Shown here in pieces: positions 1-7,344 of a stretch of 49,498 nt of DNA. Position numbers and translations under genes: made by a program. How positions within the stretch are numbered: the stretch's first letter is position 1; the number at the start of each line of letters is the position of its first letter. The stretch is taken from NCBI RefSeq assembly GCF_019599295.1, contig NZ_JAIEWN010000001.1:93312-142809 (forward strand). Reading direction: 5' to 3'. The notes beneath the pieces are model-generated. The model worked only from the letters and a program-made list of their open reading frames with translations. It did no database searches and was not told the DNA's origin. Source of the stretch: Oscillochloris sp. ZM17-4 (GTDB lineage Bacteria > Chloroflexota > Chloroflexia > Chloroflexales > Chloroflexaceae).

Positions 1-27
1 TGCAACACGCAGATTCATCCGGTGCGC

Positions 28-149
28 ATGCTTCGGCCCTACTACACGAAACCCGTTAACTCCATGCACATAGGGCGAAGCGCCCCCATCGGGGGCTCGG
101 GGGCTGGCCCCCGAGTCTGGGAGAGGCCAGGGCGCGGGGCGCTGCGTCC
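28..149. repeat. Intergenic repeat-rich leader with hairpins
   Basis: This stretch precedes the CobW stop codon and holds no gene. Bases 28-42 are a copy of the ATGCTTCGGCCCTAC repeat found again at 2279-2343 and 9065-9123. Two GC-rich hairpins follow: 82-87 pairs with 91-96, and 96-104 pairs with 107-115. They may act as a terminator for the minus-strand gene ending at 150. Bases 139-151 share GCGCTGCGTCCCT with the palindrome at 42081-42118. Confidence 0.5.
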
Positions 150-1100
150 CTACAGCGCGCTGTGGCGCGCCTCCCACGCGGCGGCCCGCGCCGCATCCTC
201 CGCGCAGCCGTCCAGCAGCGCCGCGATCTCCGCCCGCGCCCCCTCGGCCCCCGCGCCGATCAGCGCCAGCCGGTTCAGCGGGCGGGTCTGCTCGCGCGGG
301 CGGAACGGTGTCAGCTCCAGACGCCCGCCCACGTAGTGCAGCTCGTCTGGCCAGGGCGCGTCCCCGCAGTGGACGACCCCCTTGGCCCGGTAGATCTGCG
401 GCGGGAGGCTTGACATAACCTCTGTCAGCGCCGCCCGGCGCAGCGGCGTGTCGCCCTGCCACACAAAGCTGCCGAATCCGTCCAGCCCCAGGTGTCCCGG
501 CGCGGCCGGCGGGTCATCGCCGGCCAGGCGCGGCCCGAAGAGCAGTTGTGGGTCGATGTTCCCGCCGGCGGCGCGGATGATCGGCGCGCGCGGGTTCAGC
601 TCGCGCAGCCGCGCCTCGGCCCCGGCGATCTGCGCGGGGCTGGCCAGATCGACCTTGCTCAGCACCAGGATGTCGGCGGCGCGCAGCTGCCACTCGGCCA
701 CCGGCGAGGCCGCCAGGGCGGCGTCCAGCCCGTCGGCGGCGGCCACCGCCACCGCCGCGTCCAGCGGCAGCCCGGCGGCGCGGGCCTGGCGGATCATGCC
801 GCCCGGCTCGGCCAGCCCCGTCGTCTCCACCACGATCTGCTCCGGGTCGGCCATGTCGATCAGCTCCTCCACGGCCACCAGGAAGTCGCTCCCCGCCGCA
901 CAGCAGATGCAGCCGCCGGTCAGCTCGACCATGGGCGGGCCGCCGGCGCGGCCCAGGGCCGGCCCGTCGAAGCCGGCCTGGCCGATCTCGTTCACCACCA
1001 GGGCGATCCGCCGGCCCGCGCCGCGCTCCAGCATCGCCCGCAGCAGCGTCGTCTTCCCGCTGCCCAGGAAGCCCGTCACAATCGTGATCCGTGGGGTCAT
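150..1100 (-). CDS. CobW/G3E-family P-loop GTPase (metallochaperone-like)
   Basis: A 316-residue G3E GTPase of the CobW/YjiA/ZNG class, a family that couples GTP hydrolysis to delivery of zinc, cobalt or other metals to target proteins. Visible motifs are the Walker A loop GFLGSGKTT (residues 10-18), the metal-binding CICC motif (64-67) in GGCICC, ETTG (92-95) and the base-recognition SKVD near 148. The C-terminal third matches the usual small CobW C-terminal domain, although it is short. The ATG overlaps the stop of the upstream lipoprotein gene by four bases (ATGA), so the two are probably one transcript with coupled translation. Which metal or client it serves cannot be read from the sequence; a link to the lipoprotein is only inferred from the overlap. 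Confidence 0.9.
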   Translation of the reverse strand: MTPRITIVTGFLGSGKTTLLRAMLERGAGRRIALVVNEIGQAGFDGPALGRAGGPPMVELTGGCICCAAGSDFLVAVEELIDMADPEQIVVETTGLAEPGGMIRQARAAGLPLDAAVAVAAADGLDAALAASPVAEWQLRAADILVLSKVDLASPAQIAGAEARLRELNPRAPIIRAAGGNIDPQLLFGPRLAGDDPPAAPGHLGLDGFGSFVWQGDTPLRRAALTEVMSSLPPQIYRAKGVVHCGDAPWPDELHYVGGRLELTPFRPREQTRPLNRLALIGAGAEGARAEIAALLDGCAEDAARAAAWEARHSAL

Positions 1101-2269
1101 GGCCCGCCCTCCGCGTAGCCGGTCAGCTCGACGTAGCCGCTGCCGCCGAGCGGCGCGCCGGCGCGGGTGCCCGTCACCTGCACCGCGCCCTCCCAGTAGA
1201 CCACGCTCACTTGAAGCTCCTGGTCGGCCAGGTAAGGGATAATCTCCAGGTCGATCTGCTCGGCGGGGACGCGCAGCCTCCAGCGGGCCGGGTAGCTGGC
1301 CCCGCCGCGCGGGCTGCGCCAGCTGTCGAGGACATCGACCTGCACATCCTCGCGGCTCAGGCGAACCTGCGCCCCGTCGGCCGCCACCAGGCTGCCGGCG
1401 GTGTAGGGCGAGACCGCGCCGCCGGGCTGGCGCAGGCGGTAGAACATCAGGCTGGAGCCGTCATCCAGCTGGAGCGCGAACCAGTCCCAGCCGCTCACAT
1501 CGCCCTCCAGACTGCTGGTGCTCCACTCGCGGTCCATCCAGCTCAGCCCGCTCACCCGGTAGCGCGTCTCGCCCACGCGCACCTCTCCCTCCGTCGCCAT
1601 GCGCGGCAGTGAGTAGTAGTACGATGCGTTGCCCGGCGTCGGCCCCTTCTGGCTCAGCCCGGCGTCGCCCTGGAGCACCGGCGGCGCGCTGTTGACCGCC
1701 CGCAGGTCGATCGCCACGTCGCCCTGCGCCGCCCGCAGGCGCATATCCATGCCCTCGGGGCCGGCCCCCTCGACCGACCAGTTTTCTAGGAAGACCCGGA
1801 AGGGATCGCCGCTGGCCCCAGCGAGGCCGTCCGCGCCCCGGCTGAAGCGCTCATAGGCGTAGAACTGGTCGCCGGCTACATCGGCCAGGGCCAGGTGGCC
1901 CATGTAGATATCGCGGGTGGCCCAGGCCGAGTCCCGCGCGGGGGCCGTGGGGACAAGGGCGCGGCGGAAGAGCGTCAGCTGGTAGCCGAAGTGGCGGCCG
2001 GCGTCGTCGTCGAGATTGCCGGTGAAGTACCACCACTCGGTGAGGAACGCCGGGTGCGGGCCGTGGTCCTGCGGGAACGTGAAGGGTCGCGGCGCGAGGG
2101 CGCGCTCGTAGCCGGCGGTGGCGTCGGTACTCAGCGCCTCGATCGCCCCCAGCCGGGCGCGCACCTCCGGCTGGGCCGGGGCCGCGCATGCGGCCAGCAG
2201 CGCGAGGCAGATTATCAGCAGGCCGAGCAGAACCTTCGGGCCGCGCGGGCGGTATATGATCATGTGCAT
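1097..2269 (-). CDS. Lipoprotein with CrtC/AttH-type lipocalin-like domains
   Basis: A roughly 390-residue lipoprotein. An N-terminal basic stretch and hydrophobic helix end in a lipobox (LLAAC), so the mature protein should be lipid-anchored outside the membrane. The mature part carries the FPxDHGPHP and EWWYFTGNL motifs of the AttH/CrtC family (lipocalin-like double barrel, predicted hydrolase group that also includes carotenoid 1,2-hydratase), and later a WMDREWS motif. I place the start at ATG 2269 (2263 is also possible). A longer reading frame would begin inside the repeat at 2279-2343, which I regard as non-coding. It is four-base coupled to the CobW GTPase. A carotenoid-hydratase role is possible in a phototroph, but the lipobox argues for an extracytoplasmic job on an unknown lipid-like substrate. 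Confidence 0.85.
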   Translation of the reverse strand: MHMIIYRPRGPKVLLGLLIICLALLAACAAPAQPEVRARLGAIEALSTDATAGYERALAPRPFTFPQDHGPHPAFLTEWWYFTGNLDDDAGRHFGYQLTLFRRALVPTAPARDSAWATRDIYMGHLALADVAGDQFYAYERFSRGADGLAGASGDPFRVFLENWSVEGAGPEGMDMRLRAAQGDVAIDLRAVNSAPPVLQGDAGLSQKGPTPGNASYYYSLPRMATEGEVRVGETRYRVSGLSWMDREWSTSSLEGDVSGWDWFALQLDDGSSLMFYRLRQPGGAVSPYTAGSLVAADGAQVRLSREDVQVDVLDSWRSPRGGASYPARWRLRVPAEQIDLEIIPYLADQELQVSVVYWEGAVQVTGTRAGAPLGGSGYVELTGYAEGGP

Positions 2270-2278
2270 ACATGTATT

Positions 2279-2343
2279 GTAGGGCCGAAGCATTGGCCCT
2301 GCAATGCTTCGGCCCTACTTGCGCCGCCAATGCTTCGGCCTTA
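2279..2343. repeat. Dispersed AATGCTTCGGCCCTAC repeat, inverted pair plus third copy
   Basis: Bases 2279-2294 and 2303-2318 are perfect 16-base inverted copies separated by 8 bases. A third, slightly diverged copy lies at 2329-2343. The element sits between the divergent lipoprotein gene and the gene at 2360, and the same unit recurs at 28-42 and 9065-9123. Confidence 0.85.
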
Positions 2344-2359
2344 CTATAGGAAGATCGGT

Positions 2360-2845
2360 ATGAGCGACTACCAAGACATTGAGGACGAGGCGCGGGTGCT
2401 GGTCGCGGTGGTGAGCCGCGTGCGCGACCTGGAGCTGGCCCGCGCCGAGGGCTGGTACCGCGTGCCCCTGGCCCGTCTGCCGGCCCGCTTCGCCGCCGAC
2501 TTCCTGGCCTTCTACCAGACATCCGTGTTCGGCGCGGAGCGCTGGGCGGTGCGCTACTACGCGCCCGTGCTGCGCTACCGGATTGTCCTCCGCCGCGAGC
2601 TGCTGCCCGCCGAGCCCGATCACCCCCGCGCCGACGAGCGCTACTACCGGGTCGAGCTCGGCCCCCTGGAGGCGCTGCCCCTGCCGGTGCCCGCCGAGCG
2701 CCTGCGCCGGGTCAGCTTCATCAGCACCACCTTCGGCCAGCTGCGGCGCGCCCGCGATGTGTGCGAGCTGTTCCATCCCGACGAGGACGCCGCGCCCCCC
2801 GACGATATCTGGGGCGCCGGGATGGCCGGGAAAAGCCTGACGTAA
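2360..2845 (+). CDS. Hypothetical protein, 161 aa
   Basis: A 161-residue soluble protein beginning MSDYQDIEDEARVL with an AGGA ribosome-binding site just upstream (ATAGGAAGATCGGT). The longer open frame upstream reads back through a repeat and the divergent lipoprotein gene, so it is rejected. The N-terminal half is rich in charged and aromatic residues (EGWYRVPLARLP, FYQTSVFG, RWAVRYYAPV) and the C-terminal half has PVPAERLRRVSFISTT, which looks like a compact alpha/beta domain with no signal peptide or membrane segment. I do not recognise the family. Its stop is three bases from a heptamer palindrome, and thiamine pyrophosphokinase follows 82 bases later on the same strand, so they may be cotranscribed. 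Confidence 0.75.
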   Translation: MSDYQDIEDEARVLVAVVSRVRDLELARAEGWYRVPLARLPARFAADFLAFYQTSVFGAERWAVRYYAPVLRYRIVLRRELLPAEPDHPRADERYYRVELGPLEALPLPVPAERLRRVSFISTTFGQLRRARDVCELFHPDEDAAPPDDIWGAGMAGKSLT

Positions 2846-2847
2846 TT

Positions 2848-2923
2848 AATGTTGAATGCTGAATGTTGAATGTTGAATGTCCGGCATTCAACATTCAACA
2901 TTCAGCATTCAACATTCAACATT
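2848..2923. repeat. Mirrored heptamer array (GAATGTT) forming a 32-bp perfect hairpin
   Basis: Bases 2848-2879 consist of tandem TTGAATG-type heptamers. They are the exact reverse complement of 2885-2916, with a 5-base loop TCCGG. The one variant unit on the left (GCTGAAT) is matched by its complement at the mirrored place on the right (ATTCAGC). One extra heptamer, CAACATT, follows at 2917-2923. The thiN start codon is five bases further on. Confidence 0.95.
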
Positions 2924-2927
2924 ACCT

Positions 2928-3575
2928 ATGCACGCGATCATCGTCGCCAACGCGCCCGACTTCGACGCCGCGCCCTTCGCCGGGCTGCTGGCCTCCGCCG
3001 ACCTGATCGTCGCCGCTGACGGCGGGGGCAACGCCCTGCGCGCCGCCGGGCTCACCCCCCACGTGGTGATCGGTGACCTCGACTCGCTTGAGCCGCAGGC
3101 CGAGGCGGCCTTCCGCGCCGCCGGCGTCGAGGTTATCCGCCTGCCCGCCGAGAAGGACGAGACCGACCTGGAGCTGGCCCTGCTGCTCGCCGTCGGCCGC
3201 GGCGCCGGTCAGATCGACATCCTCGGCGCCCTCGGTGGCCGCTGGGATCAGGGCCTGGCCAACGTGGCCATGCTCGCCCTGCCCGAGCTGGCCGGCCTGC
3301 GCGTGCGCCTGCTCGACGTCGCCCAGGAGGCCTTCCTGGTGCGCGGCGCATCCGACATCCCCGGCGCGGCGGGCGACACCGTCTCGCTGCTGCCCCTCGG
3401 CGGCCCGGCCTACGGCATCACCACCCGCGGCCTCTTCTACCCGCTGGACGGCGCGACCCTGCGCTTCGAGCGCTCGCGCGGCGTCAGCAATCTGATCACC
3501 GCCCCCCCCGCCCACGTCTCGGTGGGCGAGGGCATGCTGCTGGTGGTGCATCACACGGTACAGGCCGGCAGATAG
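2928..3575 (+). CDS. thiN: Thiamine diphosphokinase
   Basis: A 215-residue thiamine pyrophosphokinase, which transfers pyrophosphate from ATP to thiamine to give thiamine diphosphate in the cytoplasm. Family hallmarks are DLIVAADGGGNALRAAG (substrate/ATP site), VVIGDLDSL (catalytic acidic residues), EKDETDLELAL and LGALGGRWDQ. The C-terminal beta-rich domain contains VSLLPLGGPAYGITTRGLFYPL and SRGVSN. The length is typical. The start MHAIIVAN is chosen because the frame upstream is translated heptamer repeat. No clear Shine-Dalgarno is visible; the repeat hairpin occupies the place where one would lie, which could affect initiation. Confidence 0.93.
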   Translation: MHAIIVANAPDFDAAPFAGLLASADLIVAADGGGNALRAAGLTPHVVIGDLDSLEPQAEAAFRAAGVEVIRLPAEKDETDLELALLLAVGRGAGQIDILGALGGRWDQGLANVAMLALPELAGLRVRLLDVAQEAFLVRGASDIPGAAGDTVSLLPLGGPAYGITTRGLFYPLDGATLRFERSRGVSNLITAPPAHVSVGEGMLLVVHHTVQAGR

Positions 3576-3675
3576 CGTGATGATACGCGCTAGCAGGTTG
3601 TATATCTCTCAGGCATGCGCTACAACGAGTCTGTCGATGGTATCCGCCCTGTATGTGTGGGTCGGATCATCTCAC

Positions 3676-3689
3676 GGAGGACTCCTTTG
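3676..3689 (+). promoter_or_regulatory. Strong Shine-Dalgarno deciding a TTG start
   Basis: GGAGGA at 3676-3681 lies five bases before TTG at 3687-3689. No ATG or GTG in this frame has comparable spacing. The TTG places a textbook signal peptide exactly at the N-terminus of the protease. Confidence 0.75.
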
Positions 3690-4565
3690 CGCACATTCAA
3701 CATCGCCCTGTCGCTACTGGCGCTATCGCTGCTCATCGGCGTGGGGGCTGTGGCCCGCGCCGACACCACCCCCCGCCCCCAGATCGTCGGCGGCGCAGAC
3801 GTGCCCGACCCCAACCCCTACACCTACCAGGTCTCGATCGGCACCGTTGACTCCTACTTCTGCGGCGGCTCGATCATCGCGGCTGACTGGGTGCTCTCGG
3901 CGGCCCACTGCTTTGTCGACGAGAATACCGGCGCTGTCACCGACGCCACGACCCTCGTGGTGCGGACAGGCATACGCAGTATTCAGGCTGGATTTGACGA
4001 TACGACGGGGAACCGGGCTGTCGCGCAGCTGACCGTCCATCCTGCCTATGATCGGGGAACCTCCGCCAACGACATCGCCCTGCTCAAGCTCGCGGCGCCC
4101 GTCGACGCGGCCTGGATCGTCCCGCTGGCCGACGCGGCGAACGACCCGGCCCTGACCGTGCCGGGCACCAACGCTATCGCCACCGGCTGGGGCGGCACCA
4201 TCGGCTATGGGCCGAATGACCCGACCCCGACCCAGCCCACCATCGACATCCTGCGGTTCGTAGAGATGCCGATCGCCAGCAACACGACCTGCGGGATCAC
4301 GGCGACCCAGCTCTGCGCCGGCCTGCCCGGTGGCGGTGTCGACACCTGTCAGGGCGACAGCGGCGGCCCGCTCGTGGTGAGCGACGGTGCGGCCTGGTAC
4401 ATCCAGGTTGGCGTGGTGAGCAACGGCGCGGGCTGCGCGGCGCCGGGCTTCTATGGCACCTACACGCGGGTGGGCTCCTACCGCAGCTGGATCGACTCGA
4501 CGATGAACCCGGTGGACCCGAGCACGATCATTCCGCGGGCCTACCTGCCGCTGATCGTGCGGTAG
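3687..4565 (+). CDS. Secreted trypsin-like serine protease (S1 family)
   Basis: A 292-residue chymotrypsin-fold protease counted from the TTG start. Residues 1-25 are a signal peptide (basic start, hydrophobic core, ARA cleavage region). IVGG at 33-36 marks the mature N-terminus of S1 enzymes. The catalytic triad is His74 (SAAHC), Asp129 (ANDIALLKL) and Ser225 (GDSGGP). Asp219 sits at the S1-pocket position, which predicts cleavage after Arg or Lys. The residue before IVGG is Gln, so autocatalytic activation by tryptic cleavage is not obvious. The C-terminus is a short linker ending RAYLPLIVR, nearly the same as the end of the giant protein at 20038 (RIYMPLVVR). It faces the acyl-CoA-dehydrogenase-like gene tail to tail across a hairpin. 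Confidence 0.93.
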   Translation: MRTFNIALSLLALSLLIGVGAVARADTTPRPQIVGGADVPDPNPYTYQVSIGTVDSYFCGGSIIAADWVLSAAHCFVDENTGAVTDATTLVVRTGIRSIQAGFDDTTGNRAVAQLTVHPAYDRGTSANDIALLKLAAPVDAAWIVPLADAANDPALTVPGTNAIATGWGGTIGYGPNDPTPTQPTIDILRFVEMPIASNTTCGITATQLCAGLPGGGVDTCQGDSGGPLVVSDGAAWYIQVGVVSNGAGCAAPGFYGTYTRVGSYRSWIDSTMNPVDPSTIIPRAYLPLIVR

Positions 4566-4579
4566 CCGACACCATACAC

Positions 4580-4620
4580 CGTAGGGGCGCAGCGTGCTGT
4601 GCCCGCATGTAGCCCCTACG
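4580..4620. terminator. Bidirectional hairpin between convergent genes
   Basis: CGTAGGGGC (4580-4588) pairs with GCCCCTACG (4612-4620) around a partly self-complementary middle. It fills the 55-base gap between the protease stop and the stop of the opposing gene, so it could terminate both. There is no T-run. Confidence 0.5.
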
Positions 4621-5802
4621 TCACATCCCCATGGCGGCCCGGCCGACCAGCTCCAGCGCGGCGTCGTCGCCGGGCGGGTGGGTCAGGCCGGCGCGGGCGT
4701 CGCGGAAGTAGCGCTCCAGGGGCAGCTGGCGGGTCAGGCCGAAGCCGCCGGCCACGCGCAGGGCCTGATCGCTGGCGCTGACGGCGGCGTTGGTGCAGAG
4801 GTACTTGGCGGCGGCGATCATTGGGGAGAGCGCCTCGCGGCCCTCGGGCGCGGCGTCCCAGCTGCGGGCCGTCTCGTGGAGCAGGGCGCGGGCGGCGCTG
4901 AGCTGCACCTGCATCTCGCCGACCCGGCGCTGGATCTGGGACAGGCTGGCGATCGGCCGGCCGAGGGCCGTGGGCGCGCGCTCGCGCGCGTAGGCCCCCG
5001 CGGCGTCACAGGCGGCCTGTCCCACCCCCAGGTAGGTGGCGGCCATCGTCAGGGCGAACCAGGCGTTCATGACGGCGGTCTTCTGGGCCGGGGCGACCCC
5101 GGCGGGCCGGCGGTCGACCAGCCAGGCGTCGGGCACGGGCACATCCTCCAGCCAGAGGTCGTTGCTGCCGCTGGCCCGCAGGCTGAGCGCGTCGCCCCAG
5201 GTCTCCTCCAGGCGCAGGCCGGGGCTGCCGGCGCGGATGATCGCGTTGCCGGTGCCGCCCTCGGGCATGCCGGGGCCGGGGGGCAGGGCCACGCTCACCA
5301 CGAAGAAGCGCAGGGCCGGGGCCATGCTCACAAACTGCTTATGCCCGCTGACCCGCCAGCCGTCGCCCTGCGGGGTGGCCCGCGTGGCGGGCATGCCCCC
5401 GCGCGATGGGCTGCCCAGCTCGGGCTCGCTGGCCGCCGCGTTGATCAGCGCGCCCTCCCCGGCGATCTCGCGGCAGACCTGGGCGAAGATCGGGTCGGGC
5501 CAGCTGCGCGCCTCGGCCAGCCGGCCGATCAGGTGGACGGTCATATCCACCGCCATGGCCGTGGAGCCGTCGCCGCGGGCGAGGTGCTCCTGGGCCAGGG
5601 CCATCTCGAACAGGCCGGCCCCCTGGCCGCCATACTCGGCGGGAACCACCAGCCGCAGGTAGCCCGACTCGCGCAGGTCGGCGTAGTTCTCGTGGGGGAA
5701 GCTGCCGGCGGCGTCGTGCTGCGGGGCGCGGGCGGCGAAGCGGGCGGCCAGATCGTCGGCCAGGGCGACGATCTCGTGCTGGCGCGGGGTTAACATGCTC
5801 AT
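4621..5802 (-). CDS. Acyl-CoA dehydrogenase-fold flavoprotein
   Basis: A 393-residue protein of the acyl-CoA dehydrogenase superfamily, FAD-dependent enzymes that usually oxidise acyl-CoA thioesters. The N-terminal helical domain (YLRLVVPAEYGGQG), middle beta domain (INAAASEPELGSPSRGG, GWRVSGHKQF) and C-terminal helical domain (QIQRRVGEMQ, RVAGGFGLT, LERYFRDARAG) are all present. The usual end motif with the catalytic Glu (xEGTxEI) is replaced by LTHPPGDDAALEL. That resembles relatives acting as flavin monooxygenases or other non-beta-oxidation enzymes, so the substrate is open. The start MSMLTPR at 5802 is preferred because the longer frame reads through a perfect hairpin. Its order relative to rpoD (same strand, rpoD upstream) leaves a 78-base gap filled by that hairpin. 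Confidence 0.85.
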   Translation of the reverse strand: MSMLTPRQHEIVALADDLAARFAARAPQHDAAGSFPHENYADLRESGYLRLVVPAEYGGQGAGLFEMALAQEHLARGDGSTAMAVDMTVHLIGRLAEARSWPDPIFAQVCREIAGEGALINAAASEPELGSPSRGGMPATRATPQGDGWRVSGHKQFVSMAPALRFFVVSVALPPGPGMPEGGTGNAIIRAGSPGLRLEETWGDALSLRASGSNDLWLEDVPVPDAWLVDRRPAGVAPAQKTAVMNAWFALTMAATYLGVGQAACDAAGAYARERAPTALGRPIASLSQIQRRVGEMQVQLSAARALLHETARSWDAAPEGREALSPMIAAAKYLCTNAAVSASDQALRVAGGFGLTRQLPLERYFRDARAGLTHPPGDDAALELVGRAAMGM

Positions 5803-5817
5803 CGGTGGGGGTTCTTT

Positions 5818-5860
5818 TTTGTGGGGGACTGGGCGGCGCAGCCGCCCAGTCCCCCACAAA
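5818..5860. terminator. Perfect 20-bp inverted repeat, 3-nt loop
   Basis: Bases 5818-5837 are the exact reverse complement of 5841-5860 with loop GCA. The arms end in A/T runs (TTTTTT on one strand), so it resembles an intrinsic terminator for the minus-strand sigma factor gene ending at 5881. Confidence 0.8.
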
Positions 5861-5880
5861 AGCGGGTTTAGGGCGCAGCC

Positions 5881-7098
5881 CTAGATCTGATCCAGGTAGT
5901 CCTTCAGCAGCTTGCCGAGGCGCGGGTGCCGCAGCTTGCGCAGCGCCTTCACCTCGATCTGGCGGACGCGCTCGCGGGTGACGCCGAAGGCCTTGCCGAC
6001 CTCCTCCAGGGTGCGCGGCTGGCCGTCGGAGAGGCCGTAGCGCAGCTCCAGCACGCGCCGCTCGCGCTCGGTGAGCTGGTCGAGGGCGGTGGCGATCTGC
6101 TGGCGCAGCATGCCGCTGGCGGCGGCGTCGTCGGCGTCGAGGGCGTGCGGGTCGGGGATGAAGTCGGCCAGGGTGCTGTCGGCCTCCTCGCCCACCGGCG
6201 TCGCCAGCGAGACCGGGTCCTGGGCGGTGCGGCGCAGCTCGCGCAGCTTCTCCTCGCTCATGCTGAGGAAGTGGGCCAGCTCGCTGTCGTTAGGCTCGCG
6301 GCCGAGGCTCTGGGTGAGCTGGCGGCGGGCGGCCTGGATGCGGTTGAGCGTCTCGCCGAGGTGGACGGGCAGGCGCACCAGGCGGCTCTGGTCGGCCAGG
6401 GCCCGCGAGAGCGCCTGCTTGATCCACCAGGTGGCGTAGGTGCTAAACTTAAAGCCCTTATCGTGGTCGAACTTCTCGATCGCCCGCAGCAGGCCGAGGC
6501 TGCCCTCCTGGATGAGGTCGAGCAGGGGCAGGCCGCGGTCGCGGTAGCGCTTGGCGATGCTGACCACCAGGCGCAGGTTCGCGGCGGCCATCTGCTGGCG
6601 CGCGTCGTTGCCCTGCTCAATCTGGCGGCGCAGCTGCTGGGCCTCGTTGCTATCGGTGCGCAGCTTGTCCTTCTTCATGTTCTCGAACTTTTCGGTGGCT
6701 TCCTGCCCGCGCTCGATCGCCTGGGCCAGGCGCTTCTCCTCGGCGGCGGTGAGCAGGGGCACCTGGCCGATCTCGCGCAGGTAGAGCCGGACGCTATCGC
6801 CGAGCAGTGCGTCGGAGAGCCCCTCGTCCAGGTCGTTCACCACGCCGCTCGTCGGCTCCTCTTCAGGCCCCGGATCGTCGGCGCTGTCGCGGACGGAGAT
6901 GCTGGCCTCAGACAGGGCCGCGTAGATCGAGTCCATGACCGAGTCTACGACCTCGACGGCCTCCTCCGCGTTGGGCACGAGAGCCTGGATCTCTTCGAAC
7001 GTGACAAAGCCGCGCTGTCGCCCAAGGGTCAGTAGGCCCTGCATGTCGGTCGGGTGGGGAGAGGAGCCACGCGCAGTGTCGGGTTGGGTCTGAGCCAT
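5881..7098 (-). CDS. rpoD: Primary RNA polymerase sigma factor (RpoD/SigA)
   Basis: A 405-residue group 1/2 sigma-70 factor. Region 1.2 is DSVRLYLREIGQVPLL, which follows an acidic N-terminal region with an HMPREF-type 1.1-like stretch (GLLTLGRQRGFVTFEEI). Region 2 carries NLRLVVSIAKRY, LIQEGSLGLLRAIEKFD and the -10-reading FSTYATWWIKQA. Region 3 follows (RLPVHLGETLNRI). Region 4 has LTERERRVLELRYGL and the helix-turn-helix LEEVGKAFGVTRERVRQIE, ending LRKLRHP. All regions needed for promoter -10 and -35 recognition are intact, so it is likely a housekeeping factor, though Chloroflexales often carry several paralogues. It has its own 5' untranslated region of about 175 bases with an extended -10 candidate. 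Confidence 0.96.
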   Translation of the reverse strand: MAQTQPDTARGSSPHPTDMQGLLTLGRQRGFVTFEEIQALVPNAEEAVEVVDSVMDSIYAALSEASISVRDSADDPGPEEEPTSGVVNDLDEGLSDALLGDSVRLYLREIGQVPLLTAAEEKRLAQAIERGQEATEKFENMKKDKLRTDSNEAQQLRRQIEQGNDARQQMAAANLRLVVSIAKRYRDRGLPLLDLIQEGSLGLLRAIEKFDHDKGFKFSTYATWWIKQALSRALADQSRLVRLPVHLGETLNRIQAARRQLTQSLGREPNDSELAHFLSMSEEKLRELRRTAQDPVSLATPVGEEADSTLADFIPDPHALDADDAAASGMLRQQIATALDQLTERERRVLELRYGLSDGQPRTLEEVGKAFGVTRERVRQIEVKALRKLRHPRLGKLLKDYLDQI

Positions 7099-7278
7099 AG
7101 CGTTATCCTTGACCGGGCGAATCGGCGTCGTGCCTGCCTACCGTACCGGAAGATCAGCATACGCTTGCAATGCCGTTGATACGGGTGCCGGGGTCGCCAG
7201 AGAGTGGAAGCAACTGGCTGTCGGGAAAAAGAACGGGGGACTGTGCCGATATTGCGCCTGTGGTTACATGTGGGGCGT

Positions 7279-7287
7279 ATTGTAGCA
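7279..7287 (-). promoter_or_regulatory. Extended -10 promoter candidate for rpoD
   Basis: On the minus strand this reads TGCTACAAT: a TG dinucleotide one base before TACAAT, the extended -10 form. No good -35 hexamer lies at 16-19 bases. Transcription would begin near 7272, giving a long leader. I see nothing else in the 246-base gap 7099-7344. Confidence 0.4.
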
Positions 7288-7344
7288 TACCTGCTGTCGG
7301 AGTGCAGATTACCTGCCTCCAACGGCAAGATCACATAGTACAAG

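Noticed and set aside
1097-2269. Naming as carotenoid hydratase crtC
   Set aside because: It shares the fold, but the lipobox and AttH-like features point to an extracytoplasmic enzyme of unknown substrate, with no carotenoid genes nearby.
2263-2293. Start of the lipoprotein at 2293 inside the repeat
   Set aside because: It would encode residues from the dispersed repeat; ATG 2269 or 2263 places the signal peptide normally.
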